64,000 nucleotides of DNA from Candidatus Poribacteria bacterium (GTDB lineage: Bacteria > Poribacteria > WGA-4E > JAJDTR01), in NCBI GenBank assembly GCA_028820655.1, contig JAPPIK010000021.1, forward strand, positions 218,113 to 282,112. Reading direction: 5' to 3'. Of the stretch, positions 1-9,363 are shown piece by piece; positions within the stretch are counted from its first letter, which is position 1, and each line of letters begins with the position of its first letter. The notes beneath the pieces were generated by a model. That model was not told the DNA's origin and searched no databases. It saw only the letters and a program-made list of their open reading frames with translations. Both the position numbers and the translations under genes were made by a program.

Positions 1-613
1 CCGGCTTTTTTGTTTTTCGCAGACGTGACAGAAGTCCGTAGTTCTGCATGTTGCGAGCTCCAATCTGGATAATGTCGGTATATTTCTCCACCAGTTGCAA
101 ATCATAACTATCGAGCAATTCGGTGATAATCAACAACCCGGTTCTGTCTCGCGCTTCGGCCAAATACTCCAGACCTTCCTCGCCAAGTCCTTGAAAACTA
201 TACGGAGATGTACGCGGTTTGAAAGCGCCGCCCCGCAGGATCTGCGCACCGGACTCCTTGACGGTTTCGGCTGCTTCCAAGATCTGTTCTCGGCTTTCGA
301 CGGAACACGGTCCAGCCATCAATACTAACTTGCCCTCGCCGATTTCGAAATCCCCGACGCGAACAACACTTCGTTCCTGCCTATATTCTCTACCCGAAAG
401 CTTGTACGGTTCGAGAATCGGAACAACTTTATCAACGGCTTGCATTGATTCTAGCTGCTGGAGTTCGTACTTGCCGCGCTCGTCCCCGATTGCCGCAATC
501 ACTGTGCGTTCCGTTCCCTGAATAGGGTGAGGGGTGTACCCGAGTTTCTCAATTCTGGCAATGACGGCGTCGATGTATTGCTGTTCCGCCTCGGCACTCA
601 TTACGATGACCAC
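1..613 (-). CDS. aroF: 3-deoxy-7-phosphoheptulonate synthase (AroF/DAHP synthase), C-terminus cut by window edge
   Basis: The gene makes DAHP from phosphoenolpyruvate and erythrose 4-phosphate, the first step of the shikimate pathway, in the cytosol. The frame is open from position 613 to the window edge, giving about 204 residues. The start is a GTG at 613, encoding MVIVMSAE, preceded by AGGAGATA at a normal distance; an in-frame ATG lies four codons in. The first 80 or so residues match the small regulatory N-terminal domain seen in Thermotoga-type AroF. It is followed by the barrel core motifs MAGPCSVES, LRGGAFKPRTSPYSFQG, ITELLD and QIGARNMQNY, which hold phosphoenolpyruvate and metal ligands. 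The family is usually 335-350 residues, so about 40% is missing only because the window ends. The gene reads away from the TCA block across a roughly 880-base spacer. Confidence 0.93.
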   Translation of the reverse strand, partial: MVIVMSAEAEQQYIDAVIARIEKLGYTPHPIQGTERTVIAAIGDERGKYELQQLESMQAVDKVVPILEPYKLSGREYRQERSVVRVGDFEIGEGKLVLMAGPCSVESREQILEAAETVKESGAQILRGGAFKPRTSPYSFQGLGEEGLEYLAEARDRTGLLIITELLDSYDLQLVEKYTDIIQIGARNMQNYGLLSRLRKTKKP

Positions 614-1491
614 TGGTCCTATCTCCTATGAATTCTAAAGGGTGGGTTGTGGTTGATTATATTAAAAACGTCGGAATCTTTCTGCGAAATTGATTGCAAA
701 TGAGGGGATTCGCATGCACTGTGTCCAAACATTGCGAATTCAATTACAGGTTCGAACGGAACTTTTGGCAAATTCAAGAAATCAGTTGGTTTTGAATCAA
801 CAATACGCTTAATTGTGGCTCCTTGATTCATCAACTTTGAGCCAACATCGATTGCCAAGCGGAATGCGCAAGTAGCGTGGGTCCTTGAACATTTAAAGAA
901 TAACACATCCATTCCCCCAATTACAATATATAGACGGCGGCGCAATTGAATCTGTACAGGCTTCAATTTCCGGAGCTAAATCAAGGCAGGAAGAAACACG
1001 GACAAACACGATTTCTTAGCGTGTGGTTTACAGTTCCTCGAGGTCGGATTTGCCCGTCTTTTAACTTGACTTCTGAGACTGTGTTTGCTAAAATAGCAAT
1101 GGGTTAGTGCCGAATTTGCAGTGAGCGAAAACACCGCCGTGACAGAATTGAGATTCACTATAGAACCTGCCGGAATTCGATCCGTTCAAAGGTAGCCCTT
1201 ACCCTCCCTGTTTTCCACACGAAGTTGACTCTTTGCGAAAGCTCGGGGCACCCAAACCCAAGACACGCGCTCGGTTTGTGATGGTGGCAATTTCTATGGT
1301 AATCGAGTTGTGTCGCAGGATAGAGCGCCATTGGGTAAGTGAGTCGGAGAAGGCGATTCCAAGGAGACTTGTCAAGCCGTAGATTTTCGGGGCAATATCA
1401 GATCACTCGCCGCGTTTGCTGGTAGATTGAATTGTAATAAATGCGTGCGTGTTACCATATTCCGTATCCTGCCGGCAATAGGAGGAATTGC
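614..1491. other. Long spacer between divergent aroF and gltA
   Basis: This stretch separates two divergent genes. A 115-codon open frame on the minus strand (619-966) has no recognisable domain and no ribosome binding site I would trust, so I do not call it. The only supported element is a promoter-like sequence at 1066-1094. If used for gltA, it would leave an untranslated leader of about 390 bases. I see no tRNA or known riboswitch core here. Confidence 0.5.
1066..1094 (+). promoter_or_regulatory. Sigma-70-type promoter, probable source of gltA-icd-mdh transcript
   Basis: The sequence shows TTGACT, a 17-base spacer and TAAAAT. It points toward gltA, whose start lies about 400 bases downstream. 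The long gap means the assignment to gltA is inferred. Confidence 0.5.
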
Positions 1492-2640
1492 ATGCCACAT
1501 GAATTTGTGCCCGGTCTTGAAGGGGTACCGATTGCCAAATCCGCAATCAGTTTTGTTGATGGGCTAAAAGGTATCTTGGAATACCGGGGCATCCGTATAC
1601 AACACCTTGCCGAACACAGCACGTATGAGGAGACCGCTCACTTATTGCTCAAAGGTGAACTGCCGGACCCAGCGACGTTAGACGCTATAATCCATGATTT
1701 GGCACACCACCGCAGACTCGAATCACAAATCATCGAATTGATCAAATGCCTACCCGAATACGGACATCCGATGGATGCCTTACAAGCGGCGATCGCGGCT
1801 TTGGGCATGTTTCATCCCGCCAAAGATGTCACCGACGATGCACGGAACTTTCGTGCCTGCATTCGCTTGATTGCCAAGCTTCCTACCATTGTCAGTGCCT
1901 ATGAGAGGTTCCGAAACGGCGCCGAGATCCTTCCTCCTCTTGACGGACTTGGACACTCTGCCAATTTCCTATACATGCTCACGGGTGAAGAGCCTAATCC
2001 CGTAAGTGTAAACGCCCTTGACGTGTGCCTGATATTGCATGCCGACCATACAATGAATGCTTCGACGTTTAGCGGGCGCGTGACGGGTTCGACCTTGGCG
2101 GACCCGTACACGGTAGTCAGTTCGGCGGTTGGCACGTTGGCGGGTCCCTTACACGGGGGCGCTAACGAACAGGTGCTTGATATGCTCCGTGATATAGGAT
2201 CGGTTCAACATGCGGAATCCTACATTGAGGAAAAGATGGCGAACAAAGAACGGATCATGGGCTTTGGACACCGGGTGTATAAGACGAAAGACCCCCGGGC
2301 AATCATCCTGAGACGCTTGGCAGACCAAATGACCGAGGAGCATGGTTCAACCGAATTGTACGAAATCGCTCTGAAGGTCGATGACGTTGTTACGGAACGG
2401 TTGGGTGCGAAGGGCATTTACGCAAATGTTGATTTCTACTCGGGTATCGTCTACGACGCACTTGGCATTCGGCCGGACGCCTTCACTCCAATCTTTGCCA
2501 TGGGGCGAGTCGCAGGCTGGCTTGCACACTGGCTGGAACAACTAATCGACAATAGAATTTTTCGACCAACCCAAATATACGCGGGGGAACACGACGTTCA
2601 ATATATTCCGACTGAGCAACGCGGCGGAAATCCAAGATAG
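1492..2640 (+). CDS. gltA: Citrate synthase
   Basis: This enzyme condenses acetyl-CoA and oxaloacetate to citrate at the entry of the TCA cycle. The predicted protein is 382 residues, normal for the short prokaryotic citrate synthase type. Visible family signatures are GPLHGGANE (first catalytic His region), GFGHRVYKTKDPRA (second His region) and the C-terminal VDFYSGIVYDALGI with its Asp-containing active-site segment. I chose the ATG at 1492 because AGGAGG lies just upstream; the frame is open further upstream to 1441, but that start has no ribosome binding site. It is the first gene of a tight set with icd (14 bases away) and mdh, so the three probably form one transcript. Substrate preference between citrate and 2-methylcitrate synthase cannot be settled by reading alone, but the neighbours favour citrate synthase. 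Confidence 0.95.
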   Translation: MPHEFVPGLEGVPIAKSAISFVDGLKGILEYRGIRIQHLAEHSTYEETAHLLLKGELPDPATLDAIIHDLAHHRRLESQIIELIKCLPEYGHPMDALQAAIAALGMFHPAKDVTDDARNFRACIRLIAKLPTIVSAYERFRNGAEILPPLDGLGHSANFLYMLTGEEPNPVSVNALDVCLILHADHTMNASTFSGRVTGSTLADPYTVVSSAVGTLAGPLHGGANEQVLDMLRDIGSVQHAESYIEEKMANKERIMGFGHRVYKTKDPRAIILRRLADQMTEEHGSTELYEIALKVDDVVTERLGAKGIYANVDFYSGIVYDALGIRPDAFTPIFAMGRVAGWLAHWLEQLIDNRIFRPTQIYAGEHDVQYIPTEQRGGNPR

Positions 2641-2654
2641 GCTGAGGAGCAACA

Positions 2655-3905
2655 GTGATAGAATTTGATAAACTTCAAGTGCCCGATCAAGGTAAAACAA
2701 TTGGCAAAGTAAACGGACGACTCGATGTGCCAAGTCAGCCGATTATTCCGGTCATTGAAGGCGATGGCATTGGTCCCGATATCATGAGAGCCACGCGCCG
2801 AGTGATCGACGCCGCAATTGAGGCGGCGTATGGAAGCGAAAAGCGAATCGTATGGTTTGACGTCTACGCCGGGGAGAAAGCACATTCCGAATATGGCGAA
2901 TGGCTGCCGCAGGACACCTTCGATGCGATCAAGCATTTCCGTGTTGCTTTGAAAGGACCGTTGACGACGCCGGTGGGGGGCGGATTTCGAAGCTTAAACG
3001 TGACGTTGCGCCAAGTATTGGACCTATACGCCTGCGTTCGACCGGTGCGTTATTTTGACGGCGTACCGGCTCCAGTCACGCACCCGGAAAACATGAACGT
3101 CGTTATTTTCCGCGAAAATACCGAGGATGTTTATGCCGGTATCGAGTGGGCGAAGGGAACACCTGAAGCTAAAAAGGTAATCGACTTTCTTCAAACGGGC
3201 ATGGGCGTAGAAGTTCGCGAAGATTCCGGGATCGGCATTAAACCCATTAGCGTGTTCGGTACAAGTCGTCTCGCCCGGATGGCGATACAGTACGCCATCG
3301 ACCACAGCCGTTCCAACGTTACCTTTGTCCACAAAGGCAACATCATGAAGTTCACCGAAGGTGCTTTTCGCGATTGGGGTTATCAAGTTGCCAAAAATGA
3401 ATTCGCTGATTCGACGATTACCGAAGACGACGTCTACGAAGTACATGACGGAAGAGTTCCCGAAAGCAAGATTGTCGTAAAAGATCGGATCGCCGACAGC
3501 ATGTTGCAGCAAATCTTGACACGGACCGCGGAATATGATGTAATCGCCACGCCTAACCTGAACGGCGACTACCTTTCCGATGCCTGCGCCGCGCAGGTTG
3601 GCGGCATCGGGATGGCCCCCGGCGGGAATATTGGCGATGAGACGGCGCTTTTCGAGGCAACTCACGGCACCGCGCCCAAGTATACTGATCAGGACGTTGT
3701 GAATCCGAGTTCGTTAATCCTTTCCGCGGTAATGATGCTTGAACATCTCGGCTGGCAGGAGGCAGCGGATTTGGTTATCGGCGGGCTTGAGCAAACAATT
3801 CTGCAGAAGCGCGTGACTTACGATCTTGAACGCTTAATGGACGGAGCGACGAAGGTGCGCACTTCTGAATTTGCCGCTGCAATCATTGAAAATTTCACGA
3901 CTTGA
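2655..3905 (+). CDS. icd: Isocitrate dehydrogenase (NADP-type)
   Basis: The protein oxidatively decarboxylates isocitrate to 2-oxoglutarate in the TCA cycle. It is 416 residues, the usual length of bacterial homodimeric isocitrate dehydrogenase. Family features include the [12 protein letters not shown] start of the dehydrogenase fold, the substrate-binding block around [20 protein letters not shown], the [12 protein letters not shown] motif, [15 protein letters not shown] with its catalytic Lys, and the metal/cofactor region [17 protein letters not shown]. The start is GTG at 2655, with GAGGAG seven bases upstream. The GTAPKY segment near the C-terminus fits the NADP-dependent type. The 14-base spacing from gltA and short gap to mdh support an operon. 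A 213-codon antisense frame inside it is a reading shadow. Confidence 0.95.
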   Translation: MIEFDKLQVPDQGKTIGKVNGRLDVPSQPIIPVIEGDGIGPDIMRATRRVIDAAIEAAYGSEKRIVWFDVYAGEKAHSEYGEWLPQDTFDAIKHFRVALKGPLTTPVGGGFRSLNVTLRQVLDLYACVRPVRYFDGVPAPVTHPENMNVVIFRENTEDVYAGIEWAKGTPEAKKVIDFLQTGMGVEVREDSGIGIKPISVFGTSRLARMAIQYAIDHSRSNVTFVHKGNIMKFTEGAFRDWGYQVAKNEFADSTITEDDVYEVHDGRVPESKIVVKDRIADSMLQQILTRTAEYDVIATPNLNGDYLSDACAAQVGGIGMAPGGNIGDETALFEATHGTAPKYTDQDVVNPSSLILSAVMMLEHLGWQEAADLVIGGLEQTILQKRVTYDLERLMDGATKVRTSEFAAAIIENFTT

Positions 3906-3945
3906 TTAATTCTGAGTTTGTTGTACCTTTTGAATGGAGGAACAC

Positions 3946-4872
3946 GTGGCTAGGAAGAAAATAAGCGTCATTGGTGCGGGCAACGTCGGAGCGACGGCAG
4001 CGTTCTTGATCGCCCAAAAGCAACTTGGCGATGTTGTGATGGTAGATATAATCGACGGTATTCCGCAAGGTAAAGCCCTTGACATGGGACAGACCGCTCC
4101 AATTGAGGCCTTCGACGCGAACATCACGGGAGCAGTTGATTTTGATGCTACCGCCGGATCGGATTTGGTAATTATCACTTCGGGCTCTCCTCGAAAGCCG
4201 GGTATGACCCGCGAGGATCTTTTGCAGACGAACGCCAACATAGTTGGGAGTGTTACGGAGAATGTGGTAACACAATCGCCAAATTGTGTCATTGTGATGT
4301 TGACCAACCCCCTCGATATCATGACCTATCATGCGTGGAAAGTTTCGGGATTACCCTCGGATCGCGTGGTTGGGCAAGCGGGAGTGCTCGACTCGGCGAG
4401 ATTCCGTTTTTTTATTTCGCTCGAGTTGGGCGTTTCCGTTGAGGACGTTCACGCGCTTGTGCTCGGTGGACACGGGGATACCATGGTGCCACTCCCGCGT
4501 TATACGACTGTTAACGGTGTGCCGATTACTCAACTTATTCCCGCCGACCGTATCGAAGAAATGGCGCAGCGAACTCGCGATGGCGGCGCAGAAGTGGTTG
4601 AATTGCTGAAAACAAGCGGTTATTACGCTGCCGGCGCGTCGCTCGCCGAAATGGCGGAAGCCATTATTCTTGACAAGAAGCGTCTGCTACCGTGTTCGGC
4701 GTATCTCACGGGCCAGTATGGCATTGAAGACCTCTATATTGGGGTTCCGATAAAGCTTGGAGGTGGCGGCGTCGAACAGGTCATCGAAATCGACTTGACT
4801 GATGACGAGCTTCAGGAATTGCAAACATCCGCCAAAACGTACCGAGAAGGAATTGCTCTATTAGACAAGTAG
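3946..4872 (+). CDS. mdh: Malate dehydrogenase (LDH-like NAD type)
   Basis: This enzyme interconverts malate and oxaloacetate with NAD. The 308-residue protein starts at GTG 3946 (MARKKISVIGAGNVG). I prefer this over the in-frame ATG at 3934 because GGAGG sits inside that upstream stretch at correct spacing to the GTG. It has the Rossmann GxGxxG near the N-terminus, the GSPRKPGMTREDLL loop whose arginine favours malate over lactate, the AGVLDSARF motif and the catalytic GGHGDTMVPL histidine region. It resembles the Chloroflexus/Bacillus-type LDH-like malate dehydrogenases. It is the last gene of the TCA block. The following spacer can form long paired stems, which may separate this block from the corrinoid operon. 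Confidence 0.95.
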   Translation: MARKKISVIGAGNVGATAAFLIAQKQLGDVVMVDIIDGIPQGKALDMGQTAPIEAFDANITGAVDFDATAGSDLVIITSGSPRKPGMTREDLLQTNANIVGSVTENVVTQSPNCVIVMLTNPLDIMTYHAWKVSGLPSDRVVGQAGVLDSARFRFFISLELGVSVEDVHALVLGGHGDTMVPLPRYTTVNGVPITQLIPADRIEEMAQRTRDGGAEVVELLKTSGYYAAGASLAEMAEAIILDKKRLLPCSAYLTGQYGIEDLYIGVPIKLGGGGVEQVIEIDLTDDELQELQTSAKTYREGIALLDK

Positions 4873-4958
4873 TCGCTTCGGGTTCGGGAGAACTTACCGA
4901 AATAATATACTGCAAAACCGGGGTAGTTTATTTCGGATGAGAATTCGGATAGAAGCGA
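4873..4958 (+). promoter_or_regulatory. Structured spacer between mdh and the corrinoid operon
   Basis: Two perfect inverted repeats are nested here. The outer arm TCGCTTC (4873-4879) pairs with GAAGCGA (4952-4958), and the inner arm CCGAAATAA (4897-4905) pairs with TTATTTCGG (4928-4936). The folded element ends about 8 bases before the GGAGG of the corrinoid protein gene. It lacks a T-run, so it is not a simple terminator. A leader or processing element for the methyl-transfer operon is an inference from position and pairing. Confidence 0.45.
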
Positions 4959-4984
4959 TAAATTACGGAGGCTGAAGAACAAGA

Positions 4985-5746
4985 ATGGCGGAACTCGCCG
5001 ATATTGAAAATGAGTTCATCCGTGATGAAATTGAAGAGTTTCTCGAGCGCCCCGATGAAATAGAACGTACGATCGAGACGTTTTCCAATGCCGCCCCCGA
5101 GATGCAAGCCATCGCCGCCGCGCTGATTGATGGAGACAATTTTGCGGTGGACGAATTAACCAAAGAAGCCTTGGAGGCCGGGACTGAAGCGCTTGAGATT
5201 ATGGACGATGGCCTCATCTCCGGCATGGGTGTTGTTGGCATCAAGTTCCGGGAAAACTTCATTTTTGTGCCGGAGGTGCTTGCATGCGCGCGCGCTATGA
5301 AAGCCGGTATGGCGTACATTGAACCGATATTGTCAGCTTCGGGCGTAGAGCCCGTCGGAACGGTGATCATGGGGACGGTAAAGGGTGACCTGCATGACAT
5401 TGGGAAGAATCTTTGCATTATGATGCTGCGCGGTGCCGGGTTCGTGGTTCACGACTTGGGTGTGGACACTTCGGATGATGAGTTCATTGAGGCTGTTGAA
5501 GATCATGAAGCGAAAGTGTTGGGAATGTCTGCTCTGTTGACTACCACGATGCCGAATATGGGTAAAACAATCGAAGCTTTCATTGATGAAGATCTTCGCG
5601 AGGAAGTAAAAATTATGGTAGGCGGAGCGCCCGTGACGCAAGAGTTTGCTGATGACATGGGCGCCGATGGGTACGGGAAGGATGCCCTTGCCTGCGTCGC
5701 ATTGGCGAAGAAGTTCATGGATGACGACGACGAGGAAGAGTTTTGA
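4985..5746 (+). CDS. Methyltransferase corrinoid protein (B12-binding, MtbC/MttC type)
   Basis: The protein carries a cobamide cofactor that accepts a methyl group from a substrate and passes it to a second methyltransferase. It is 253 residues. The helical cap domain occupies about residues 35-115. The Rossmann-like B12-binding domain follows, with the signature DLHDIGK near residue 136; its His is the lower cobalt ligand in this family. SALLTTTM, GGAPVT and the terminal GADGYGKDA complete the fold. The extreme N-terminus (about 30 acidic residues) and the acidic tail are additions to the usual 210-220 residue form. GGAGG lies upstream of the ATG. It is followed 18 bases later by its likely reactivation protein. 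The substrate is unknown because no substrate-specific methyltransferase (MttB, MtaB or MtmB type) is visible nearby. Confidence 0.92.
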   Translation: MAELADIENEFIRDEIEEFLERPDEIERTIETFSNAAPEMQAIAAALIDGDNFAVDELTKEALEAGTEALEIMDDGLISGMGVVGIKFRENFIFVPEVLACARAMKAGMAYIEPILSASGVEPVGTVIMGTVKGDLHDIGKNLCIMMLRGAGFVVHDLGVDTSDDEFIEAVEDHEAKVLGMSALLTTTMPNMGKTIEAFIDEDLREEVKIMVGGAPVTQEFADDMGADGYGKDALACVALAKKFMDDDDEEEF

Positions 5747-5764
5747 AGTCTATGGCAGTCCAGA

Positions 5765-7666
5765 ATGCATAAAATCAACAAGGAAGAAATCCACAAGCGG
5801 CTTGACAAAATTACCGAAATATTTGAGGGCTTGGTGCTGCACGCGGATGAGCAATCCACGTACCGATGCCCTTACAAGAATCGGTTCGATCAATGTACGG
5901 CAAAATTCGGATGTCGCAATCAACGCAAGCCGCCCCTCAAAGACGATTTACTTCTATGCGGCGGTGATGACCGCATTGATTATCGGAGTGCCTGGGAAAC
6001 AGAATCGGCGGAAGGTGCTTATCTGGAGGATATTGAGTACGGAATGGGTACAATTAAACATGATGGAAAAGCCCGAAAACTGGCTGCCGGAAAAACCATC
6101 TTCGATTATGCTGACGAACTTGCGGTTCAGGTTCCGACATCTTGTTTTCGCACCGGGCAATGCCATGAATGTATCGTCGAGGTAAAGACGGGTATGGAAG
6201 CGTTGAACCCTCGAAATGAAGTAGAGTCATTTCTGCGGGACGGCCACCGCCTCGCTTGTCAGGCGGTAGTCCAAAATCCGGATATTGATGTGGAGTTCTC
6301 GCCTCTGCGGCGCACTCCCAAAATCCTCACCTTGACCGATGAAAAACCACTAGATCTCGATCCGTTGGTCACGCGCCGAGGTGATGGCGTTTATTATGAT
6401 GGTGAGTACATCGACAGTTATCGGGGACATCTCTACGGCTTGGCCATCGATCTGGGAACGACCACCATCGTCATCGATTTGGTTGACTTGGAGACCGGAA
6501 AGAGCGTTCGTGTCAGTTCACTTGAGAATCCGCAGCGGTTTGGCGGAAGTGATGTCATGCATCGCATTTCCTACGATTCTGAATATGGCGGAGAGTTGCG
6601 CAAAGCCGTAATCAATGCGCTGAATCACGAGATCTTGGATATGGGCGAGCGTCTGGGATTTGTTCGCCAAGAAATCTATGAGATCATCGTGGCGGGCAAT
6701 TCGACCATGCGCGACATCTTCTTCAAGCTTGATGTGCAGAGCATCGGCCAAAAACCTTACAAATCCGCAATTGAACACGAATTCCTGGAAGGTAAGCGTG
6801 ATACCACTTCACTTATCGAGAAAACACGCCGCTTGGGGATTCGCGCAAATCCGAAGGCTGTTGTCTACGGATTGCCACTGATTGCAAGCCATGTTGGCGC
6901 CGATGTTGCCGCGGATCTTGTGGCGATTGATGTTGCCTCCCATGACGAGGTGATAATGCTGGTCGACGTTGGTACCAACACCGAAGTGGTTGTGGGGCAC
7001 GCGGGCCGGTTGGTGGCGGCTTCTTGTCCGGCGGGCCCCGCTTTTGAGGGTGGCGGGATTGAGTACGGCATGCCCGGATACGATGGTGCCGTTGAGTCAA
7101 TTCATTTGAACAACGGTCAGACCAATTATCAAACTATCGGCGATGTCGAACCCCAGGGCATCTGCGGATCCGGTTTGATTGATTTGCTGGCAGAACTTCG
7201 AAATCAAAAACTGATGACGGAAATGGGAGTATTTAGGGAAAAGAAACAGCGGAAGATACCGGTGATTCCAGAATACGGAATCACACTGTCGCGGGACGAT
7301 GCCAGTAATCTTGCCCAAGCAAAAGCCGCGAATTATTGCGGTCAATTCATAGTGATGCGGCAATTTGGTGTCAACCCGTCAGATGTGACGAAGCTGTATT
7401 TGGCTGGTGGATTTGCTAACTATGTCGATGTTCGCAACGCGATCAACATCGGGTTCTTGGCCCCTGTACCCGACGATCGTATTGTCAAAGTCGGCAACGC
7501 CGCGGTACAAGGCGCAAGGGAAATATTGCTGTCGCGCAGTAAGCGCGAATCGATCGAGGATATGGTCAAGAAGATTGAGCACGTCGAATTGGAGACGACA
7601 CCGGATTTCTTCGAGGTATTCGTGGAAGGCTGCCAGTTTAAACCGATGCCAACGACGTTCGATTGA
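5765..7666 (+). CDS. Corrinoid-protein reactivator (RACE/DUF4445 ferredoxin-ASKHA fusion)
   Basis: Proteins of this family reduce inactive Co(II) corrinoid back to Co(I) using an iron-sulfur centre and ATP. The predicted 633-residue protein has three parts. Residues 1-75 contain a four-cysteine module (C-x8-C-x5-C-x14-C). Around residues 95-185 is a plant-type 2Fe-2S ferredoxin domain with C-x5-C-x2-C followed by the LACQ cysteine. From about 215 to the end is an ASKHA ATPase-like region with AIDLGTTT, AGNSTM, LVDVGTNTE, GICGSGLID and LAGGFANYVD. It directly follows the corrinoid protein gene and precedes the reductase gene, so it probably services the corrinoid protein. The ATG at 5765 has only a weak ribosome binding site and may rely on translational coupling. 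Confidence 0.9.
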   Translation: MHKINKEEIHKRLDKITEIFEGLVLHADEQSTYRCPYKNRFDQCTAKFGCRNQRKPPLKDDLLLCGGDDRIDYRSAWETESAEGAYLEDIEYGMGTIKHDGKARKLAAGKTIFDYADELAVQVPTSCFRTGQCHECIVEVKTGMEALNPRNEVESFLRDGHRLACQAVVQNPDIDVEFSPLRRTPKILTLTDEKPLDLDPLVTRRGDGVYYDGEYIDSYRGHLYGLAIDLGTTTIVIDLVDLETGKSVRVSSLENPQRFGGSDVMHRISYDSEYGGELRKAVINALNHEILDMGERLGFVRQEIYEIIVAGNSTMRDIFFKLDVQSIGQKPYKSAIEHEFLEGKRDTTSLIEKTRRLGIRANPKAVVYGLPLIASHVGADVAADLVAIDVASHDEVIMLVDVGTNTEVVVGHAGRLVAASCPAGPAFEGGGIEYGMPGYDGAVESIHLNNGQTNYQTIGDVEPQGICGSGLIDLLAELRNQKLMTEMGVFREKKQRKIPVIPEYGITLSRDDASNLAQAKAANYCGQFIVMRQFGVNPSDVTKLYLAGGFANYVDVRNAINIGFLAPVPDDRIVKVGNAAVQGAREILLSRSKRESIEDMVKKIEHVELETTPDFFEVFVEGCQFKPMPTTFD

Positions 7667-7688
7667 GTGACGTGAAAGCGCACAGCTT

Positions 7689-9284
7689 ATGGATACCGCC
7701 TACGCCCGATCTAGTGGGCATCCCGGTGCTTGGCAAAAGCGTCCGCTGCGCCATCTGATTGAGGAAACCGACACGTTTGTGACTTGCGTCGAGTTGGTGA
7801 CCTCGCGCGGCGTAATTACCGAACGCAGCGGCAGACGCGTACTGGAGTTGGCTAGAAAACTCACTGAACACCCGCGCGTACATGCCTTGAGCATTACCGA
7901 CAATCCCGGCGGTAATGCCATGCTTAGTGCCGACACGCTCGGTACGGATCTCATCTCCCGGGGTCAGGAAGTTGTAATCCACCTTTCATGTAAAGACTGG
8001 AACCGTAATGCCCTCCAGAGCCGCGGCTGGCAGTTGGCAAGCGAAGGTTTCAACAATGTTCTCGCTTTATCGGGAGACTATCCCAACGAGGGATACCGAG
8101 GACAGGCAACCCCGGTTTTCGACACCGATTCGGTTGGCCTGCTCAGGATGTTCTCGGATATGAACGCCGGGATGACCGTTTCGGCAGGGAAGAAAGATGA
8201 AGTATTAAAGCGCACCGACTTCTATCTGGGCGCCGTAGTCAACAACCACAAACGTCATGAACGCGAGGTGATGCCTCAGTATTTCAAGCTTGCCAAAAAG
8301 GTGAAAAACGGGGCGGCGTTTATCATCAACCAGATTGGATACGACGCTCGTAAGCAGGACGAGTTGTTGAAGTATATGACAATGCACGGCATTGACGTGC
8401 CCGTGCTCGGAAACGTCTATGTGCTGAGCCGAGCGGCGGCACGTTACTTCAATTCGGGGAACATTCCGGGTGTCACGGTAACCGACGATTTGCTGAGACT
8501 GGTTGAAAAACAGGCGAAATCGCGCGATAAAGGCAAAGCCTTCTTTCTGGACTTCGCGGCGAAGCAATGTGCCATCGCAAAGGGATTGGGCTACCGCGGT
8601 GTCTACATCGGCGGACATCTGCGATACAAAGATTATGAGAAAGTGCTGCAGATGATAGATGAGTTTGGCGCCGATGACTGGAGGGAGTTCGCAAGGGAAA
8701 TTTGTTTCGGTTACGCGGACGAATTCTACTTCTTCGAACCTGCGGGAGAGACAGGTCTAAGCTCAAACGAGGTGAATCGTAGTTACCTCTTTTCCAAACG
8801 GACCTCGGCGTTACAAACAGCAAAGCGCGAGCTCCCGTTGAACTATAAGATAAACCGGAGTTTGCACGGAACGGCATTCGAAGAGGGAACGCTCGGATTC
8901 AAGGCGGGACAGAAAATATTCCGGGCGGTTGACAACAGCCGCGTCCGGAAAGCGGCGCATGGAGCGGAACACGCTATAAAATCCGTCATGTTCGACTGTC
9001 GCGACTGCGGGGACTGTTCACTACCGGAAATCGCTTTTCTATGTCCTGAATCGCAATGCGTAAAGAATCAGCGTAACGGGCCCTGCGGCGGAACGCGTCA
9101 GGGAAAATGCGAAGTTGGCGAGAAAGACTGTATCTGGGGGCGAGCTTACGATAGGCTCAAGGCGTACGGCGAAGAAGAACGCATGTTGGACGGTCCGGCA
9201 ATCTTCAAAAACGGTGCGTTGAAGGGTACAAGCGCCTGGGCGAACACGTTTCTGGGGCGGGATCATCACGCACGCAAGAAATGA
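7689..9284 (+). CDS. Methylenetetrahydrofolate reductase fused to MTHFR C-terminal zinc/cysteine domain (MetF-MetV-like)
   Basis: The enzyme interconverts methyl-THF and methylene-THF. Residues about 25-300 form the flavin-binding MetF barrel, with VTCVELVTSRG near the start, LSGDYP and the GAVVNNHKRH and GVYIGGHLRYKDY segments. Residues about 420-510 form the cysteine-rich domain found in acetogen MetV proteins (Pfam MTHFR_C), with CRDCGDCSLPE, CPESQCVKN, GPCGGT, C-x6-DC and WGRAYDRLK. In acetogens the two parts are separate polypeptides; here they are one 531-residue chain. In an operon with a methyl-THF-linked methyltransferase, the oxidative direction (methyl-THF to methylene-THF) is the likely role, feeding FolD. 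ATG 7689 follows the previous gene by 22 bases. Confidence 0.92.
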   Translation: MDTAYARSSGHPGAWQKRPLRHLIEETDTFVTCVELVTSRGVITERSGRRVLELARKLTEHPRVHALSITDNPGGNAMLSADTLGTDLISRGQEVVIHLSCKDWNRNALQSRGWQLASEGFNNVLALSGDYPNEGYRGQATPVFDTDSVGLLRMFSDMNAGMTVSAGKKDEVLKRTDFYLGAVVNNHKRHEREVMPQYFKLAKKVKNGAAFIINQIGYDARKQDELLKYMTMHGIDVPVLGNVYVLSRAAARYFNSGNIPGVTVTDDLLRLVEKQAKSRDKGKAFFLDFAAKQCAIAKGLGYRGVYIGGHLRYKDYEKVLQMIDEFGADDWREFAREICFGYADEFYFFEPAGETGLSSNEVNRSYLFSKRTSALQTAKRELPLNYKINRSLHGTAFEEGTLGFKAGQKIFRAVDNSRVRKAAHGAEHAIKSVMFDCRDCGDCSLPEIAFLCPESQCVKNQRNGPCGGTRQGKCEVGEKDCIWGRAYDRLKAYGEEERMLDGPAIFKNGALKGTSAWANTFLGRDHHARKK

Positions 9285-9363
9285 GATTTCATTTCAAACC
9301 TCGGAGATTAACGTAACCGTGCCGCATTGTTGAGCCGTCGCCGAATGATGAGGCTTACTTCCG

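Noticed and set aside
619-966. 115-codon minus-strand frame upstream of aroF
   Set aside because: No family resemblance, no trustworthy ribosome binding site and composition like a spacer.
3024-3665. 213-codon antisense frame inside icd
   Set aside because: It lies wholly within a well-conserved gene and encodes no recognisable motif; it is a reading shadow.
4873-4984. Cobalamin riboswitch before the corrinoid protein gene
   Set aside because: The spacer is too short and lacks the conserved B12-box sequence; it only shows two stems.
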